A stretch of 64,000 nt of DNA, from NCBI RefSeq assembly GCF_000236165.1, contig NZ_CM001373.1, positions 217,366-281,365 of the forward strand, read 5' to 3'. This stretch comes from Fluoribacter dumoffii NY 23. GTDB lineage: Bacteria > Pseudomonadota > Gammaproteobacteria > Legionellales > Legionellaceae. The notes under the pieces are model-generated. The model searched no databases. It was given only the letters and a program-made list of their open reading frames with translations, and had not been told where the DNA came from. The stretch's first letter is position 1, and every line of letters begins with the position of its first letter. Position numbers and translations under genes: made by a program. This document shows positions 51,671 through 60,990 of this stretch, in pieces.

Positions 51671-53839
51671 GTGGCTAAGTTTACAAAAGAAGTAGCATTT
51701 GGTGACCACACTCTTATATTGGAAACTGGTGAAATTGCACGACAAGCCGACGGAGCAGTATTAGCCAGTATGAATGGTACTCAGGTATTAGCTACAGTAG
51801 TTGGTAAGAAAGAGGGTGGCGAAGAAAATGGATTCTTTCCCCTGACAGTCAACTATCAGGAAAAGTTTTATGCAGTTGGAAAAATCCCCGGCGGATTTAA
51901 CAAACGCGAAGGCAGACCAAGTGATAACGAAACTTTAATTTCACGCTTAATTGATCGCCCCATCCGCCCCTTATTCCCAGACGGTTTTTGTAATGAAGTC
52001 CAGGTTATTGTTACCGTTCTTTCTTTAAATCCTGAAGTCTCTTCAGATATCGTTGCCATGGTTGCTTCTTCTGCAGCATTAGCTCTTTCTGGCGTGCCTT
52101 TTAATGGGCCAATTGGCGCCGCGCGTGTTGGTTATAAAGACGGTATCTACCTTTTGAACCCAAGCCGCAAAGACTTAGAACAATCCAAACTGGATTTAGT
52201 AGTGGCAGGCACTAAAGATGCTATTTTGATGGTGGAATCAGAAGCTAAAGAGTTAAGCGAAGACATTATGCGCGGCGCTATTATGTTTGGTCATGAAATG
52301 ATGAAAAATGTGATCAAAGCAATCGAAGAGCTCGCCGGACAAGCAGGCAAATCTCGTTGGGAGTGGACTGCTCCTGAAGTAGATACCCATCTGCAAGAAC
52401 GAGTTGCCGATATGGTTAAAACAGATGTGGAAGAAGCCTACCTGATTAGAGACAAGCAAGAACGCTATAAGCGCCTTGATGTATTAAAAGAACAAACAAT
52501 CGCTGCTTTGCAAGCTGAAAATGAAGAGTTAAAAGCAGATGTTATTGGTAATATGTTTGTAGAGATTGAGCGTGCTACAGTACGTAATCGAATCCTTGAT
52601 GGTGAGCCACGAATTGACGGCCGTGATCAAAAGACTGTTCGCCCTATTTCCATTCGTACCAAACTTTTAGAAAGAACTCATGGTTCTGTTTTATTTACCC
52701 GTGGTGAAACCCAGGCAATCGTTGTGGCCACATTAGGTAATGAGCGGGATGCGCAAATCCTGGATAATATTATTGGTGAAACCAAAGACCGCTTTATGCT
52801 GCATTACAATTTCCCTCCTTATTCAGTAGGAGAGACGGGCATGGTTGGAAGTCCAAAACGAAGAGAAATCGGCCATGGCCGTTTAGCCAAACGTGCGATT
52901 ATGGCGGTATTGCCTGAAGCAAATGAATTTCCATATATATTAAGAGTTGTTTCTGAAATCACCGAATCAAATGGTTCAAGCTCGATGGCTACAGTGTGTG
53001 GCACCAGCCTTGCATTGATGGATGCAGGGGTTCCTTTGAAAGCGCCGGTTGCTGGAGTGGCAATGGGCCTGATTAAGGAAGGTGATCGGTATGCGGTGTT
53101 AACTGATATTTTAGGTGATGAAGATCATTTGGGTGATATGGATTTCAAGGTTGCCGGAACCGAACAGGGAATTACGGCATTACAAATGGACATCAAAATC
53201 CATGGTATTACCAATGAAATCATGGAACAAGCACTGGATCAGGCTTTAGAAGGCCGTTTGCATATCCTGGGAGTCATGAATAATGCATTAGCAGAGCACA
53301 GGGAAGAATTATCCAAACACGCACCCCGAATTACTACGATGAAAGTTGCTGAAGATAAAATCCGCACTATTATTGGAAAAGGCGGTGCAACGATTAAAGG
53401 ACTAATAGAAAGTACCGGTGTGTCTATAGATATCGATGATACAGGGGTAATACAGCTCTTTTCACCCGATATGAATGCACTCGAAGAAGCCCAAAAACAG
53501 ATTAAAGCGTTAATCGCGGAAATCGAGGTTGGCCAAACCTATCAAGGTAAAGTGAGTAAAATTGTAGATTTCGGTGCGTTTATTAATCTTTTACCTGGAA
53601 AGGATGGACTCCTCCATATTTCTCAAATTTGCAACGACCGCTCCCAAAAAGTTGAATCTGTATTGCAAGAGGGACAGGAAATTGAAGTATTCGTTGCCGG
53701 TATTGATAAGCAAGGCCGAGTGAAGCTTGAGTGGAAAGATAAGCCTCAGACAGAAGCTGCAGCTGATGTTCCAGCCGAAGAAGGGCAGCCTGAAGAAGAA
53801 CATCAACACGCCAAGGTTAACGAAGGCGAAGAAGAGTAA
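51671..53839 (+). CDS. pnp: polynucleotide phosphorylase
   Basis: A 722-residue 3'-to-5' phosphorolytic exoribonuclease of the RNA degradosome. Two RNase PH domains (about 1-230 and 310-550) are joined by a helical domain, followed by KH (about 555-615, [14 protein letters not shown]) and S1 (about 620-690, [17 protein letters not shown]). The catalytic phosphate site [13 protein letters not shown] is intact. The tail is Glu/Ala-rich. The start is GTG 51671 with GAGGAAG upstream. rpsO-pnp order as in E. coli. Confidence 0.97.
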   Translation: MAKFTKEVAFGDHTLILETGEIARQADGAVLASMNGTQVLATVVGKKEGGEENGFFPLTVNYQEKFYAVGKIPGGFNKREGRPSDNETLISRLIDRPIRPLFPDGFCNEVQVIVTVLSLNPEVSSDIVAMVASSAALALSGVPFNGPIGAARVGYKDGIYLLNPSRKDLEQSKLDLVVAGTKDAILMVESEAKELSEDIMRGAIMFGHEMMKNVIKAIEELAGQAGKSRWEWTAPEVDTHLQERVADMVKTDVEEAYLIRDKQERYKRLDVLKEQTIAALQAENEELKADVIGNMFVEIERATVRNRILDGEPRIDGRDQKTVRPISIRTKLLERTHGSVLFTRGETQAIVVATLGNERDAQILDNIIGETKDRFMLHYNFPPYSVGETGMVGSPKRREIGHGRLAKRAIMAVLPEANEFPYILRVVSEITESNGSSSMATVCGTSLALMDAGVPLKAPVAGVAMGLIKEGDRYAVLTDILGDEDHLGDMDFKVAGTEQGITALQMDIKIHGITNEIMEQALDQALEGRLHILGVMNNALAEHREELSKHAPRITTMKVAEDKIRTIIGKGGATIKGLIESTGVSIDIDDTGVIQLFSPDMNALEEAQKQIKALIAEIEVGQTYQGKVSKIVDFGAFINLLPGKDGLLHISQICNDRSQKVESVLQEGQEIEVFVAGIDKQGRVKLEWKDKPQTEAAADVPAEEGQPEEEHQHAKVNEGEEE

Positions 53840-53847
53840 ATAGTCCC

Positions 53848-53880
53848 ACATTCTCCTACACAGCAAGCGTGGGAGAATGT
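53848..53880 (+). terminator. hairpin after pnp
   Basis: A 12-bp stem (ACATTCTCCTAC / GTGGGAGAATGT, one G-T pair) with a 9-base loop, starting eight bases past the stop. The T tract after it is weak (CTTCTT), so it may act as a 3' protecting structure as well as a terminator. Confidence 0.5.
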
Positions 53881-53923
53881 CTTCTTGCGGTGCGCATCCC
53901 GCGGCATGTAATCAAAGATTATA

Positions 53924-53960
53924 TGTAACCCGGATTGCACTCCGCTTCACCCAGGTTACA
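53924..53960. repeat. dispersed palindromic repeat unit (GTAACCC-type)
   Basis: TGTAACC and GGTTACA arms enclose CGG-ATTGCACTCCGCTTCAC-CCA. Intergenic palindromes of this GTAACCCGG...GGTTAC type recur in Legionella and other gammaproteobacterial chromosomes. Only one copy is in this window. Confidence 0.5.
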
Positions 53961-53996
53961 GTATTGAAAGATTAAAGGAATTCAAACAAGAGGTAA

Positions 53997-54542
53997 TTAC
54001 TTACCTTGAGTCAGAGTGAGGAATTCAGCTCTGCTTGTGGGATTGTTGCGCATGTCACCAAGCATCACTGAAGTAGTCATTACCGAGTTTTGCTTTTCAA
54101 CCCCACGCATCATCATACATAAATGTTTTGCTTCAATAACTACAGCAACACCACGTGCACCGGTTATTGATTCCAAGCAGTTTGCTATTTCAGTAGTTAA
54201 TCGTTCCTGAATTTGCAGGCGTCGAGCAAAGTAGTCAACGACACGCGCTATTTTTGATAATCCGATTACTTTTCCATTAGGAATATATCCAACATGACAT
54301 TTACCCAGAAACGGGAGTAAATGGTGTTCGCACATAGAGTACATTTCTATATCTTTGACAATAACCATTTCGCTCATGTCTGAATCGAAAAGAGCGTCAT
54401 TGATAATATCTTCTAGATTTTCGTTATAACCTTTTGTTAAATAGCGAAGGGCATTAGCGGCACGGGCAGGTGTGTCTATCAAACCTTCCCGAGTTACATC
54501 TTCACCTAATTGTGTTAGCAGTTCTTTATAGAGTTTTTCCAT
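53997..54542 (-). CDS. folE: GTP cyclohydrolase I
   Basis: A 181-residue enzyme turning GTP into 7,8-dihydroneopterin triphosphate, the first step to folate and other pteridines. It has the N-terminal [15 protein letters not shown], the zinc-binding Cys and His in [10 protein letters not shown] with a second Cys in KHLCMMMRG, and the substrate block [19 protein letters not shown]. Only nine bases separate it from the upstream hinT gene, so they form a two-gene unit. Confidence 0.96.
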   Translation of the reverse strand: MEKLYKELLTQLGEDVTREGLIDTPARAANALRYLTKGYNENLEDIINDALFDSDMSEMVIVKDIEMYSMCEHHLLPFLGKCHVGYIPNGKVIGLSKIARVVDYFARRLQIQERLTTEIANCLESITGARGVAVVIEAKHLCMMMRGVEKQNSVMTTSVMLGDMRNNPTSRAEFLTLTQGK

Positions 54543-54551
54543 AGTTATTTC

Positions 54552-54893
54552 CTACCCCGGGGGCCAAGTCATATGACGTCCGCCCAGTAAATGTAAATGA
54601 ATGTGATAAACTGTTTGGCCACCATCGGGATTAATGTTAAAAACTAATCGATATCCTGCGTCACTTATTCCTTCAGTTCGAGCAATATTTTTTGCCCCTA
54701 AAATCATTTTTCCCAACAGGGCCTGGTTTTCATCGCTGGCATCATTCAATGTGGCAATGTGTTGCTTGGGAATAATCAGCAGATGCTTAGGAGCTTGCGG
54801 GTTGAGATCACGAAAAGACATTATCTCATCATCTTCGAAAACTACTGATGCGGGAATCGCACCTTGTGCAATTTTGCAAAACAAGCAATTCAT
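54552..54893 (-). CDS. hinT: HIT family purine nucleoside phosphoramidase (HinT-like)
   Basis: A 113-residue histidine-triad protein hydrolysing AMP-lysine-type phosphoramidates. The triad is HIHLHLLGG, and the N-terminal CLFCKIAQGAIPA with two Cys matches HinT. Known members act on adenylated intermediates; the physiological role is unclear. It is followed closely by folE. Confidence 0.93.
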   Translation of the reverse strand: MNCLFCKIAQGAIPASVVFEDDEIMSFRDLNPQAPKHLLIIPKQHIATLNDASDENQALLGKMILGAKNIARTEGISDAGYRLVFNINPDGGQTVYHIHLHLLGGRHMTWPPG

Positions 54894-55128
54894 AGCAATC
54901 TCATTTGATTAAAAGGGCTATTATACATTGCATTGGTCATAATGCGACAGCTTCTCTTTGCCTTTTAATGTGTTTTTTCGCATAATAGCCGCTTTATGTC
55001 GTGAATTTACCTTCGGGCACTGATCTTGCCAAAAATAAATCGATCAGTAAACGAAGGAAGGCTTTTATTAAAAGCTTATCTGGAGACGTTTCTTGTATTT
55101 TTATTCGATAAGAGGGGGAGAAGAATAA

Positions 55129-55665
55129 ATGAGTTTAATGAAAATTAGCAGCGGTCGTGATTTGCCAAAAGAAATAAATGTAATTATAGAAATCCCTATG
55201 CATAGTGAACCGGTCAAGTATGAAGTGAACAAAGAATCAGGGGTTTTATTTGTTGATCGCTTTTTATCAACACCCATGTTCTATCCGGTCAATTATGGTT
55301 ATATTCCTAATACTTTATCTGAAGATGGTGATCCTGTTGATGTGCTCGTTGTCACTCCAGTTCCTCTTGTCGGAGGTTCAGTAATTCCATGCCGACCAGT
55401 AGGAATGTTAAAAATGACTGATGAGTCAGGTGTTGATGCTAAAATTTTGGCAGTTCCAACGAACAAACTCACGAAAATATACCAATCAATTCAAACGCAT
55501 GAAGACATCCCACAACATCTGTTAAACTCCTTGGAGCACTTTTTCACCCATTATAAAGACCTGGAGGAAGGTAAATGGGTAAAACTTAATGGTTGGGTTG
55601 GTCCTGAAGCCGCTTTTGAAGAAATTATGTCCAGTGTGGCACGCTTTAATAAAGAGCATAAATAA
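55129..55665 (+). CDS. ppa: inorganic pyrophosphatase
   Basis: A 178-residue soluble family I pyrophosphatase that removes pyrophosphate and drives biosynthesis. The metal-binding signature is [10 protein letters not shown], with [19 protein letters not shown] and the late VKLNGWVG. E. coli PpA is 176 residues. ATG 55129 follows GAGGGGGAGAAGAATAA. A hairpin follows. Confidence 0.97.
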   Translation: MSLMKISSGRDLPKEINVIIEIPMHSEPVKYEVNKESGVLFVDRFLSTPMFYPVNYGYIPNTLSEDGDPVDVLVVTPVPLVGGSVIPCRPVGMLKMTDESGVDAKILAVPTNKLTKIYQSIQTHEDIPQHLLNSLEHFFTHYKDLEEGKWVKLNGWVGPEAAFEEIMSSVARFNKEHK

Positions 55666-55679
55666 TTTATTTTCATTGT

Positions 55680-55711
55680 GCCTGGGGAAAACCTATGTTT
55701 TGAACCCAGGC
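55680..55711 (+). terminator. terminator-like hairpin after ppa
   Basis: GCCTGGG/CCCAGGC with an inner AAAAC/GTTTT stem, starting 15 bases past the ppa stop; only TTAAAAT follows, so termination is uncertain. Confidence 0.45.
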
Positions 55712-55822
55712 TTAAAATAGTGTTGCCTGATTCTTGCTGTGTTTTTATTAAAAATTACTATCTCGATTTCTTTACAACCATATGATACTTTATTTTGTGT
55801 AATAAATGCTTAAGGAAATTCG

Positions 55823-57091
55823 GTGTCCTACCATCTTTCAACATTATTCATCATCCTGTTATTTCTAATTTTCTTGGCTGCTTTTTTTTCAGGTACTGAA
55901 ATCGGCATGATGTCGATTAATCGCTACAAGTTAAAACATTTGGTCAAAAAAGAAAACAAACAGGCAGTAAGAGTGAATCAAATTCTCTCACGCCCCGATC
56001 GCTTATTGAGTGTAGTGCTGATTGGAAATACTTTTGCGAATATTCTTGCTTCAACGATAGCAACACTTATCGGGCAACATATTTACGGAGACGCAGGTAT
56101 CGCTATAGCTACTGTTCTGTTGACACTAATTATTTTAGTATTTGCTGAAATGATCCCTAAAACATTTGCTGCAATTTATCCCCAGAAAGTAGCATTCGCA
56201 ACTTCATTGCCCTTACAAATTTTGCAATTGATTTTTGCCCCTCTCGTATACATAACCAGTTTTATGTCTAATGGGGTTTTGCGTTTATTTAGAGTCTCAC
56301 TTGATAAAGCACAAAAAGAATCTTTAACGGGAGAGGAATTACGTTCCGTAGTGCATGAAGCAGGGGGATTATTGCCAATTGAACATAAAAGCATGTTAAT
56401 CAGCTTGCTGGATTTGGAAACGGCAACAGTAGAAGACATAATGATCCCTAAATCAGATATTGTGGGAATTGATATAGAAGAACCCTGGTCTGAAATCCTG
56501 TATCAATTGGAAACAGCAAAGCATACGCGGCTGCCTCTCTACCGCGATTCAATTGATGAATTGGTAGGAATGATCCATGTACGCGATGTTTTAAATTTGG
56601 CTATAGAAAACGAATTGGATTTAGAGAGTTTGCTCGAAGTCGCTGATAAACCCTATTATATTCCCGAGGCTACTCCGCTTAACCTGCAGATTTTAAATTT
56701 CAGGAAAATGAAGAGACGAAGTTCTTTTGTCGTCGATGAATATGGGAACATTCAGGGGTTAGTCACCATGGAAGACATACTCGAAGAAATAGTAGGTGAG
56801 TTTACCACCGATGTGGCTGCATTGAGTCGAGGCATTACCCCACAAAGCGATGGTTCGGTTATTGTCGATGCTGGATTAACCTTACGTCATTTAAACCGTT
56901 TAATGGGATGGCAATTACCCATGATAGGACCCAAAACATTAAGCGGATTAATTGTGGAACATTTAGGATATATTCCTCCTCCTGATTCATGTTTGACTAT
57001 AGAAAACTATCGCATGGAAGTATTAAAGGTGGGCGATAACACGATTAAAAGTTTGAGGGTGTTTAAAATAAATAAGAAGAAACATAAATAA
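55823..57091 (+). CDS. CNNM/HlyC-CorC family membrane protein with CBS domains
   Basis: A 422-residue protein with an N-terminal DUF21/CNNM membrane region (about residues 1-190, helices at 5-25, 60-85, 92-115 and 135-155). A CBS pair follows (about 200-320, MIPKSDIVGID and VDEYGNIQGLVTMEDILEEIVGE region), then a C-terminal CorC/HlyC domain (about 335-415). Related proteins affect magnesium and cobalt efflux or resistance. The start is GTG 55823 with AAGGAA upstream. Known E. coli relatives include YfjD. Confidence 0.9.
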   Translation: MSYHLSTLFIILLFLIFLAAFFSGTEIGMMSINRYKLKHLVKKENKQAVRVNQILSRPDRLLSVVLIGNTFANILASTIATLIGQHIYGDAGIAIATVLLTLIILVFAEMIPKTFAAIYPQKVAFATSLPLQILQLIFAPLVYITSFMSNGVLRLFRVSLDKAQKESLTGEELRSVVHEAGGLLPIEHKSMLISLLDLETATVEDIMIPKSDIVGIDIEEPWSEILYQLETAKHTRLPLYRDSIDELVGMIHVRDVLNLAIENELDLESLLEVADKPYYIPEATPLNLQILNFRKMKRRSSFVVDEYGNIQGLVTMEDILEEIVGEFTTDVAALSRGITPQSDGSVIVDAGLTLRHLNRLMGWQLPMIGPKTLSGLIVEHLGYIPPPDSCLTIENYRMEVLKVGDNTIKSLRVFKINKKKHK

Positions 57092-57140
57092 ACTAGCTTT
57101 GGGACAATAAAACTTAAAATTTCCCTAGCAAAAAATACTT

Positions 57141-57162
57141 AAGCAAATGTTTTGCTTCTTTT
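57141..57162 (+). terminator. small hairpin between convergent genes
   Basis: AAGCAAA/TTTGCTT with loop TGT and then CTTTT, 49 bases after the stop of the CNNM-type gene. It reaches two bases into the end of the convergent response-regulator gene. Confidence 0.45.
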
Positions 57163-57571
57163 AGCTGTGCTCCAATACCCTTTTGAACTGGTTTAGAAAC
57201 TCTTTAAATTGAGTATCCTTCACAAAATAACCATCAATATTATAATTTTGCACAGCAAGTTTATCTTTATTGTTATTTGAAGTAGTCAATACAAATATTC
57301 TTATGCTATTAAATTTTGCATGGGTTCTGAAACATTGCAAGAATTCCAGGCCATTCATCTTAGGCATCATTAAATCTAGAACAATAATGGTTGGCATGAC
57401 GGTGGATTGTGTATTTTCTTTTGTTAACAAATTTAAGGCTTCAATTCCATTTTTTGCTACTTGGAGGGTCAGGGGTAAATTCAATTTACCCAGTTCTCTT
57501 TCCATATAGATGCAATCTATTTCATCATCATCCACTACTAAAATATGAGGAATTGTATTTTTATTAGCCAT
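57161..57571 (-). CDS. single-domain response regulator (Rcp1-type)
   Basis: A 136-residue stand-alone receiver with no output domain. The acidic pocket VVDDDE (Asp14-16), phosphoacceptor Asp66 in IIVLDLMMPKMNG, Thr in VLTTSNN and Lys in GYFVKD are all present. It resembles the Rcp1 class that receives phosphate from Cph1-like kinases. Start ATG 57571 overlaps the upstream kinase stop as TAATG, with AGGAGG nine bases before, so the two proteins are co-translated; earlier codons to 57601 lie inside the kinase gene. Its partner is almost certainly the second kinase core of that protein. Confidence 0.9.
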   Translation of the reverse strand: MANKNTIPHILVVDDDEIDCIYMERELGKLNLPLTLQVAKNGIEALNLLTKENTQSTVMPTIIVLDLMMPKMNGLEFLQCFRTHAKFNSIRIFVLTTSNNNKDKLAVQNYNIDGYFVKDTQFKEFLNQFKRVLEHS

Positions 57572-59979
57572 TACATGGTACCTCCTGTCCGTTTGGGCCA
57601 AGTAAAATGGAAGATTGCTCCTTGATTTACATCTGATTTTACCCCGATGCTTCCCCCTTGCGCTTCAACAATTTTTTTTGCAATGCTAAGCCCTACTCCG
57701 CAGCTTTCTAAAATATCTCGAGGTTGTAGGGTTTGAAAAAGCTGGAAAATTCGATTTTGAAATGCAGGCTCAATTCCCGGACCATCATCAGCTACAAAAA
57801 ACTCATAATAATGGTTCTTTTCAGCAACCCCTACCTGAATATGTCCTTTTTTCAAATGGTGATGTTTTACACTGTTGTCAAGCAACTCATAAATCACTTG
57901 TTTTAGCGATTCTTTTTCAGCTTCGACTAAAAAACTACACTGCTCGCAACGGATATCAAAATTATTTGCCATTTCTATTTCATGAGTCAGGGAATCAATC
58001 AATAAAGGAAAATTAATTTTTTCAATTTTTAAGTGTATTCCACCGGCCTGAGAATATCTTAAAAGACCATCAAGTAAATTAGACATCCTATAAGCACGTT
58101 GCCGTAAAAAGGTGAGATATGTTTTAGATTGCGAAGTTAACTGATTCCCTATATCTTCCTCTATCCAGGAAACGAGATGTTCCATGGCTGGTAAGGGTGA
58201 TTTTAAATCGTGGGAAGCCAGATAAACAAAGCGCTCTAACTCATCTTCAGCATGTTTAACTAAAATCAAATTTGCAATGCGTGCTCTAAACTCTTCAGCG
58301 GAGAACGGTTTAATCATATAATCCTGAGCACCTTCTTTAAGCATACGTACACAAAGCTCGTCATCTGCTTTAGCCGTTACAATCATAATCGGAGTGGAAA
58401 GCAGGGAAGAATGTTGCCTGATGGCATGAACCATTTCTATGCCGTTCATTCTCGGCATCATAATGTCACTGATAATTACGTGAGGATGGAATTTTATCGC
58501 TTTATTCAAACCATCCTTACCGTCATGAGCACTAATAACACGATAATCTTTGCTTAAAAGTTCGCACACAAATTCATTCATCGCCAGGTTATCTTCTACG
58601 ACTAAAACTAAAGGCTGATTAGGATCACTTTCCACTTGCGGCTGCATGCGCACATCTTCGCGGTGTTTATTCACAATGCGAGGTATTTCAAGAGTATTTT
58701 GTCCAGGCTGTCCACCATGAACTAATTGATTTACTGGGGCAGTCAATGGAATTTGAATGACAAAAAGCGCACCACCTAATTTTGATTGATGTACTTTAAT
58801 GGTTCCTTTATGAAGTTCAATAAAGTCTTTAACTATGGCTAAACCTAAACCAGTTCCTGCGGAATGACGCAAACTTTCCTCCAGTTGAAAGAAGCGTTCG
58901 AAAACAGCTTCTCTAAATTCTTTCGGAATCCCTGGGCCGTTATCTTCAATAGAAAACTCGGCGCTATTTTCATTTTTCTCTAAAGCAAGATAAATTTTTC
59001 CCTGAAACGGAGTGAATTTTATGGCATTGGAGATTAGGTTTAGAATAACACGCTCAATTTTTTCACTATCAATTTGAATTGCCAAATTTTTAGGAAACGA
59101 ATAAGAAATTTTTAATCCTTTTGCTTCAATATCCGCCTCAAATAGTGAAAGAATTTTTTTAATCAGTTGGACCAGATCAACAGTGTAATAATTAATTGGT
59201 AATCGGTTCGAATCAAATTTGGCAATATCCAACAAGTCATTAACATGTTTTAATAAAAGAAGGGCATTTTCTTTCATTAATTCAATTTTTTTGATTTGTT
59301 TAGGTGTTAACGTTTCATCCTCTAATAAAGAATCTATGGGGCCTAAAATTAGCATGAGTGGAGTACGCAATTCATGACTGATATTGGCGAAAAATTGCGT
59401 CTTTAGCTGATCAAGTGAAGCTAAATTGTAATTAGCCACTTGCAGTTTTTTGTTAATGAGTTCAATTTCCTGGGAGCGTTGATAAATTTCCACCTCCATT
59501 TCCCCGGCTCGGGTACGAAGCGCTTCCATTGCTTTTAATTGTTCATAGCGGGTTTTTTTAAGCTGAATATATTCTGTGACATCCTCCACGCGGTGGATAA
59601 TATATTTAAGTGTTCCATCAGGGTCTAGGACAGGTAAATTTATGGGACTCCAGAAGCGCTCTTCATATCCCCCTCCTTTTTCCTTAGGGCGCCGGATATC
59701 ATATTTTTGGATTGCCATTATGTCATAGGCTTTATTTTTTAAAACTCTATTTAATGAATCACGTAAATTACTTACGCCTGTTGCAAAAGAGTCTTCCGGA
59801 TTATCTGGAAAAGCATCAAAAATATTCTTTCCGATAATTTGCTCCCGGGTAACCATGGTTGCTCGCAGATAATTATCACTGGCTGCCACAATGGTAAAGT
59901 CCTTATCCAATACAAGATAAAGTCCCGGGGTAGACTCGAAAATAGATTTAAAATCAATGGGTTCCTTTGTATTCTCCAT
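57571..59979 (-). CDS. soluble hybrid histidine kinase with two kinase cores
   Basis: An 802-residue cytoplasmic protein with no membrane segment. In order: PAS domain (about 8-140), coiled coil, HisKA with His202 in ISHELRTPL, HATPase (N box LNLISNAIKFTP, G boxes DNGPGIP and GTGLGLAI, to about 415), receiver (about 455-575) with Asp505 in VIISDIMMPRMNG, then a second HisKA with His590 in ASHDLKSPLPAM and a second HATPase (ELLDNSVKHHH, DDGPGIEP, GVGLSIAKK). Two complete kinase modules flanking one receiver is a rare layout. I use ATG 59979, which follows GTGAGGT; ATG 60000 has no ribosome binding site. The gene lies between an OmpR-type regulator and a single-domain receiver. Signal sensed is unknown. 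Confidence 0.9.
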   Translation of the reverse strand: MENTKEPIDFKSIFESTPGLYLVLDKDFTIVAASDNYLRATMVTREQIIGKNIFDAFPDNPEDSFATGVSNLRDSLNRVLKNKAYDIMAIQKYDIRRPKEKGGGYEERFWSPINLPVLDPDGTLKYIIHRVEDVTEYIQLKKTRYEQLKAMEALRTRAGEMEVEIYQRSQEIELINKKLQVANYNLASLDQLKTQFFANISHELRTPLMLILGPIDSLLEDETLTPKQIKKIELMKENALLLLKHVNDLLDIAKFDSNRLPINYYTVDLVQLIKKILSLFEADIEAKGLKISYSFPKNLAIQIDSEKIERVILNLISNAIKFTPFQGKIYLALEKNENSAEFSIEDNGPGIPKEFREAVFERFFQLEESLRHSAGTGLGLAIVKDFIELHKGTIKVHQSKLGGALFVIQIPLTAPVNQLVHGGQPGQNTLEIPRIVNKHREDVRMQPQVESDPNQPLVLVVEDNLAMNEFVCELLSKDYRVISAHDGKDGLNKAIKFHPHVIISDIMMPRMNGIEMVHAIRQHSSLLSTPIMIVTAKADDELCVRMLKEGAQDYMIKPFSAEEFRARIANLILVKHAEDELERFVYLASHDLKSPLPAMEHLVSWIEEDIGNQLTSQSKTYLTFLRQRAYRMSNLLDGLLRYSQAGGIHLKIEKINFPLLIDSLTHEIEMANNFDIRCEQCSFLVEAEKESLKQVIYELLDNSVKHHHLKKGHIQVGVAEKNHYYEFFVADDGPGIEPAFQNRIFQLFQTLQPRDILESCGVGLSIAKKIVEAQGGSIGVKSDVNQGAIFHFTWPKRTGGTM

Positions 59980-60063
59980 TGGTGTGACCTCACAATCCAT
60001 GTATATTAAGTATAAAATATATACAAAATATTTAAAGTAATTTCCTGAATGGAAGCAAAAATG

Positions 60064-60786
60064 CTATTTTGTATCGCTTTCTTTTAAGGAAACAACTTGC
60101 GCCGTGAACATATAACCACCATTGCGAATCGTTTTAATTAATGCAGGTTTTTTGGCATCAATTTCTATTTTTTGGCGGAGTCTGCTTATTTGCACATCAA
60201 TTCTGCGATCAAAAGGATTCAAATCACTATTTTTGGTGATGTGTAGCAGAAGTTCTCGATCCAATATGCGTTGGGGTTGTTGTACGAAGGTAAGTAATAA
60301 ATCATATTCGCCTGCGCTTAACGCCAATTCTTCATTGGTATTACTAAACACTTGTCTGGAGGCAGGATAAAGCTTCCAATTGGCAAATACCAGAACTTCT
60401 TTTTCATGCTCCACTTGTTGTTGGGCACGTAAAACACGACGATTAATTGCACTAACCCGCGCGTGAAGCTCTCTGGGTAACAGGGGTTTTACAATGAAGT
60501 CATCAGCTCCTGCTTCAAGAACCTTGATACAGGCTTCTTCATTGGGGGTGTTGTTTATAATCAATAAAGGTACAGGATACTCTGTATAAAATTGATGGAT
60601 TGCCTGGAGGTCATTTTTTAGAATAGACCAGTTAATTAGAATGGCAACCGGTTTCCCTGTGCCCTTTTGAAGAGGAGTCAACTGGTTTTGCTGCACGATA
60701 TTAATATTAAATTGTGCAAAGTATTTCTTAAGATCCTCATTAACGGGATCGTTATCAATAAATAAGAGATAACTGGGTTGTGGCAT
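60064..60786 (-). CDS. OmpR-family regulator with a degenerate receiver
   Basis: A 240-residue DNA-binding response regulator with an N-terminal receiver-like domain (1-118) and a C-terminal winged helix (about 135-232, ending RLRQKIE...TIRNGGYMF as in OmpR/PhoB). The acidic pair D11-N-D13 and the Lys in DDFIVKPL are kept. The phosphoacceptor position is Asn52 in VAILINWSI, so it is unlikely to be phosphorylated normally. It may act constitutively or through protein contacts. It lies 84 bases before the hybrid kinase gene (ATG 59979) and is divergent from an unknown gene at 60991. Confidence 0.88.
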   Translation of the reverse strand: MPQPSYLLFIDNDPVNEDLKKYFAQFNINIVQQNQLTPLQKGTGKPVAILINWSILKNDLQAIHQFYTEYPVPLLIINNTPNEEACIKVLEAGADDFIVKPLLPRELHARVSAINRRVLRAQQQVEHEKEVLVFANWKLYPASRQVFSNTNEELALSAGEYDLLLTFVQQPQRILDRELLLHITKNSDLNPFDRRIDVQISRLRQKIEIDAKKPALIKTIRNGGYMFTAQVVSLKESDTK

Positions 60787-60990
60787 TCATTTATTCCGGA
60801 TTTTTATGAGTACAGTTCACCTATAATTTTGGCAAGATTAATATAGACTTTCAATGAGTTTCGATATTATTGTAAGCATTATTAATTAAATTTCTATGCT
60901 CTTGATAAGATTGCATTTTAATAAAATCGGAAACCGAAATTTTTTTCGGATAAAATCAAATCAAGTTCAGGGATCGTGCAAGGAGACAGG

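Noticed and set aside
57571..57601. Upstream start for the single-domain receiver
   Set aside because: It would lie inside the kinase gene; ATG 57571 has AGGAGG and the TAATG overlap.
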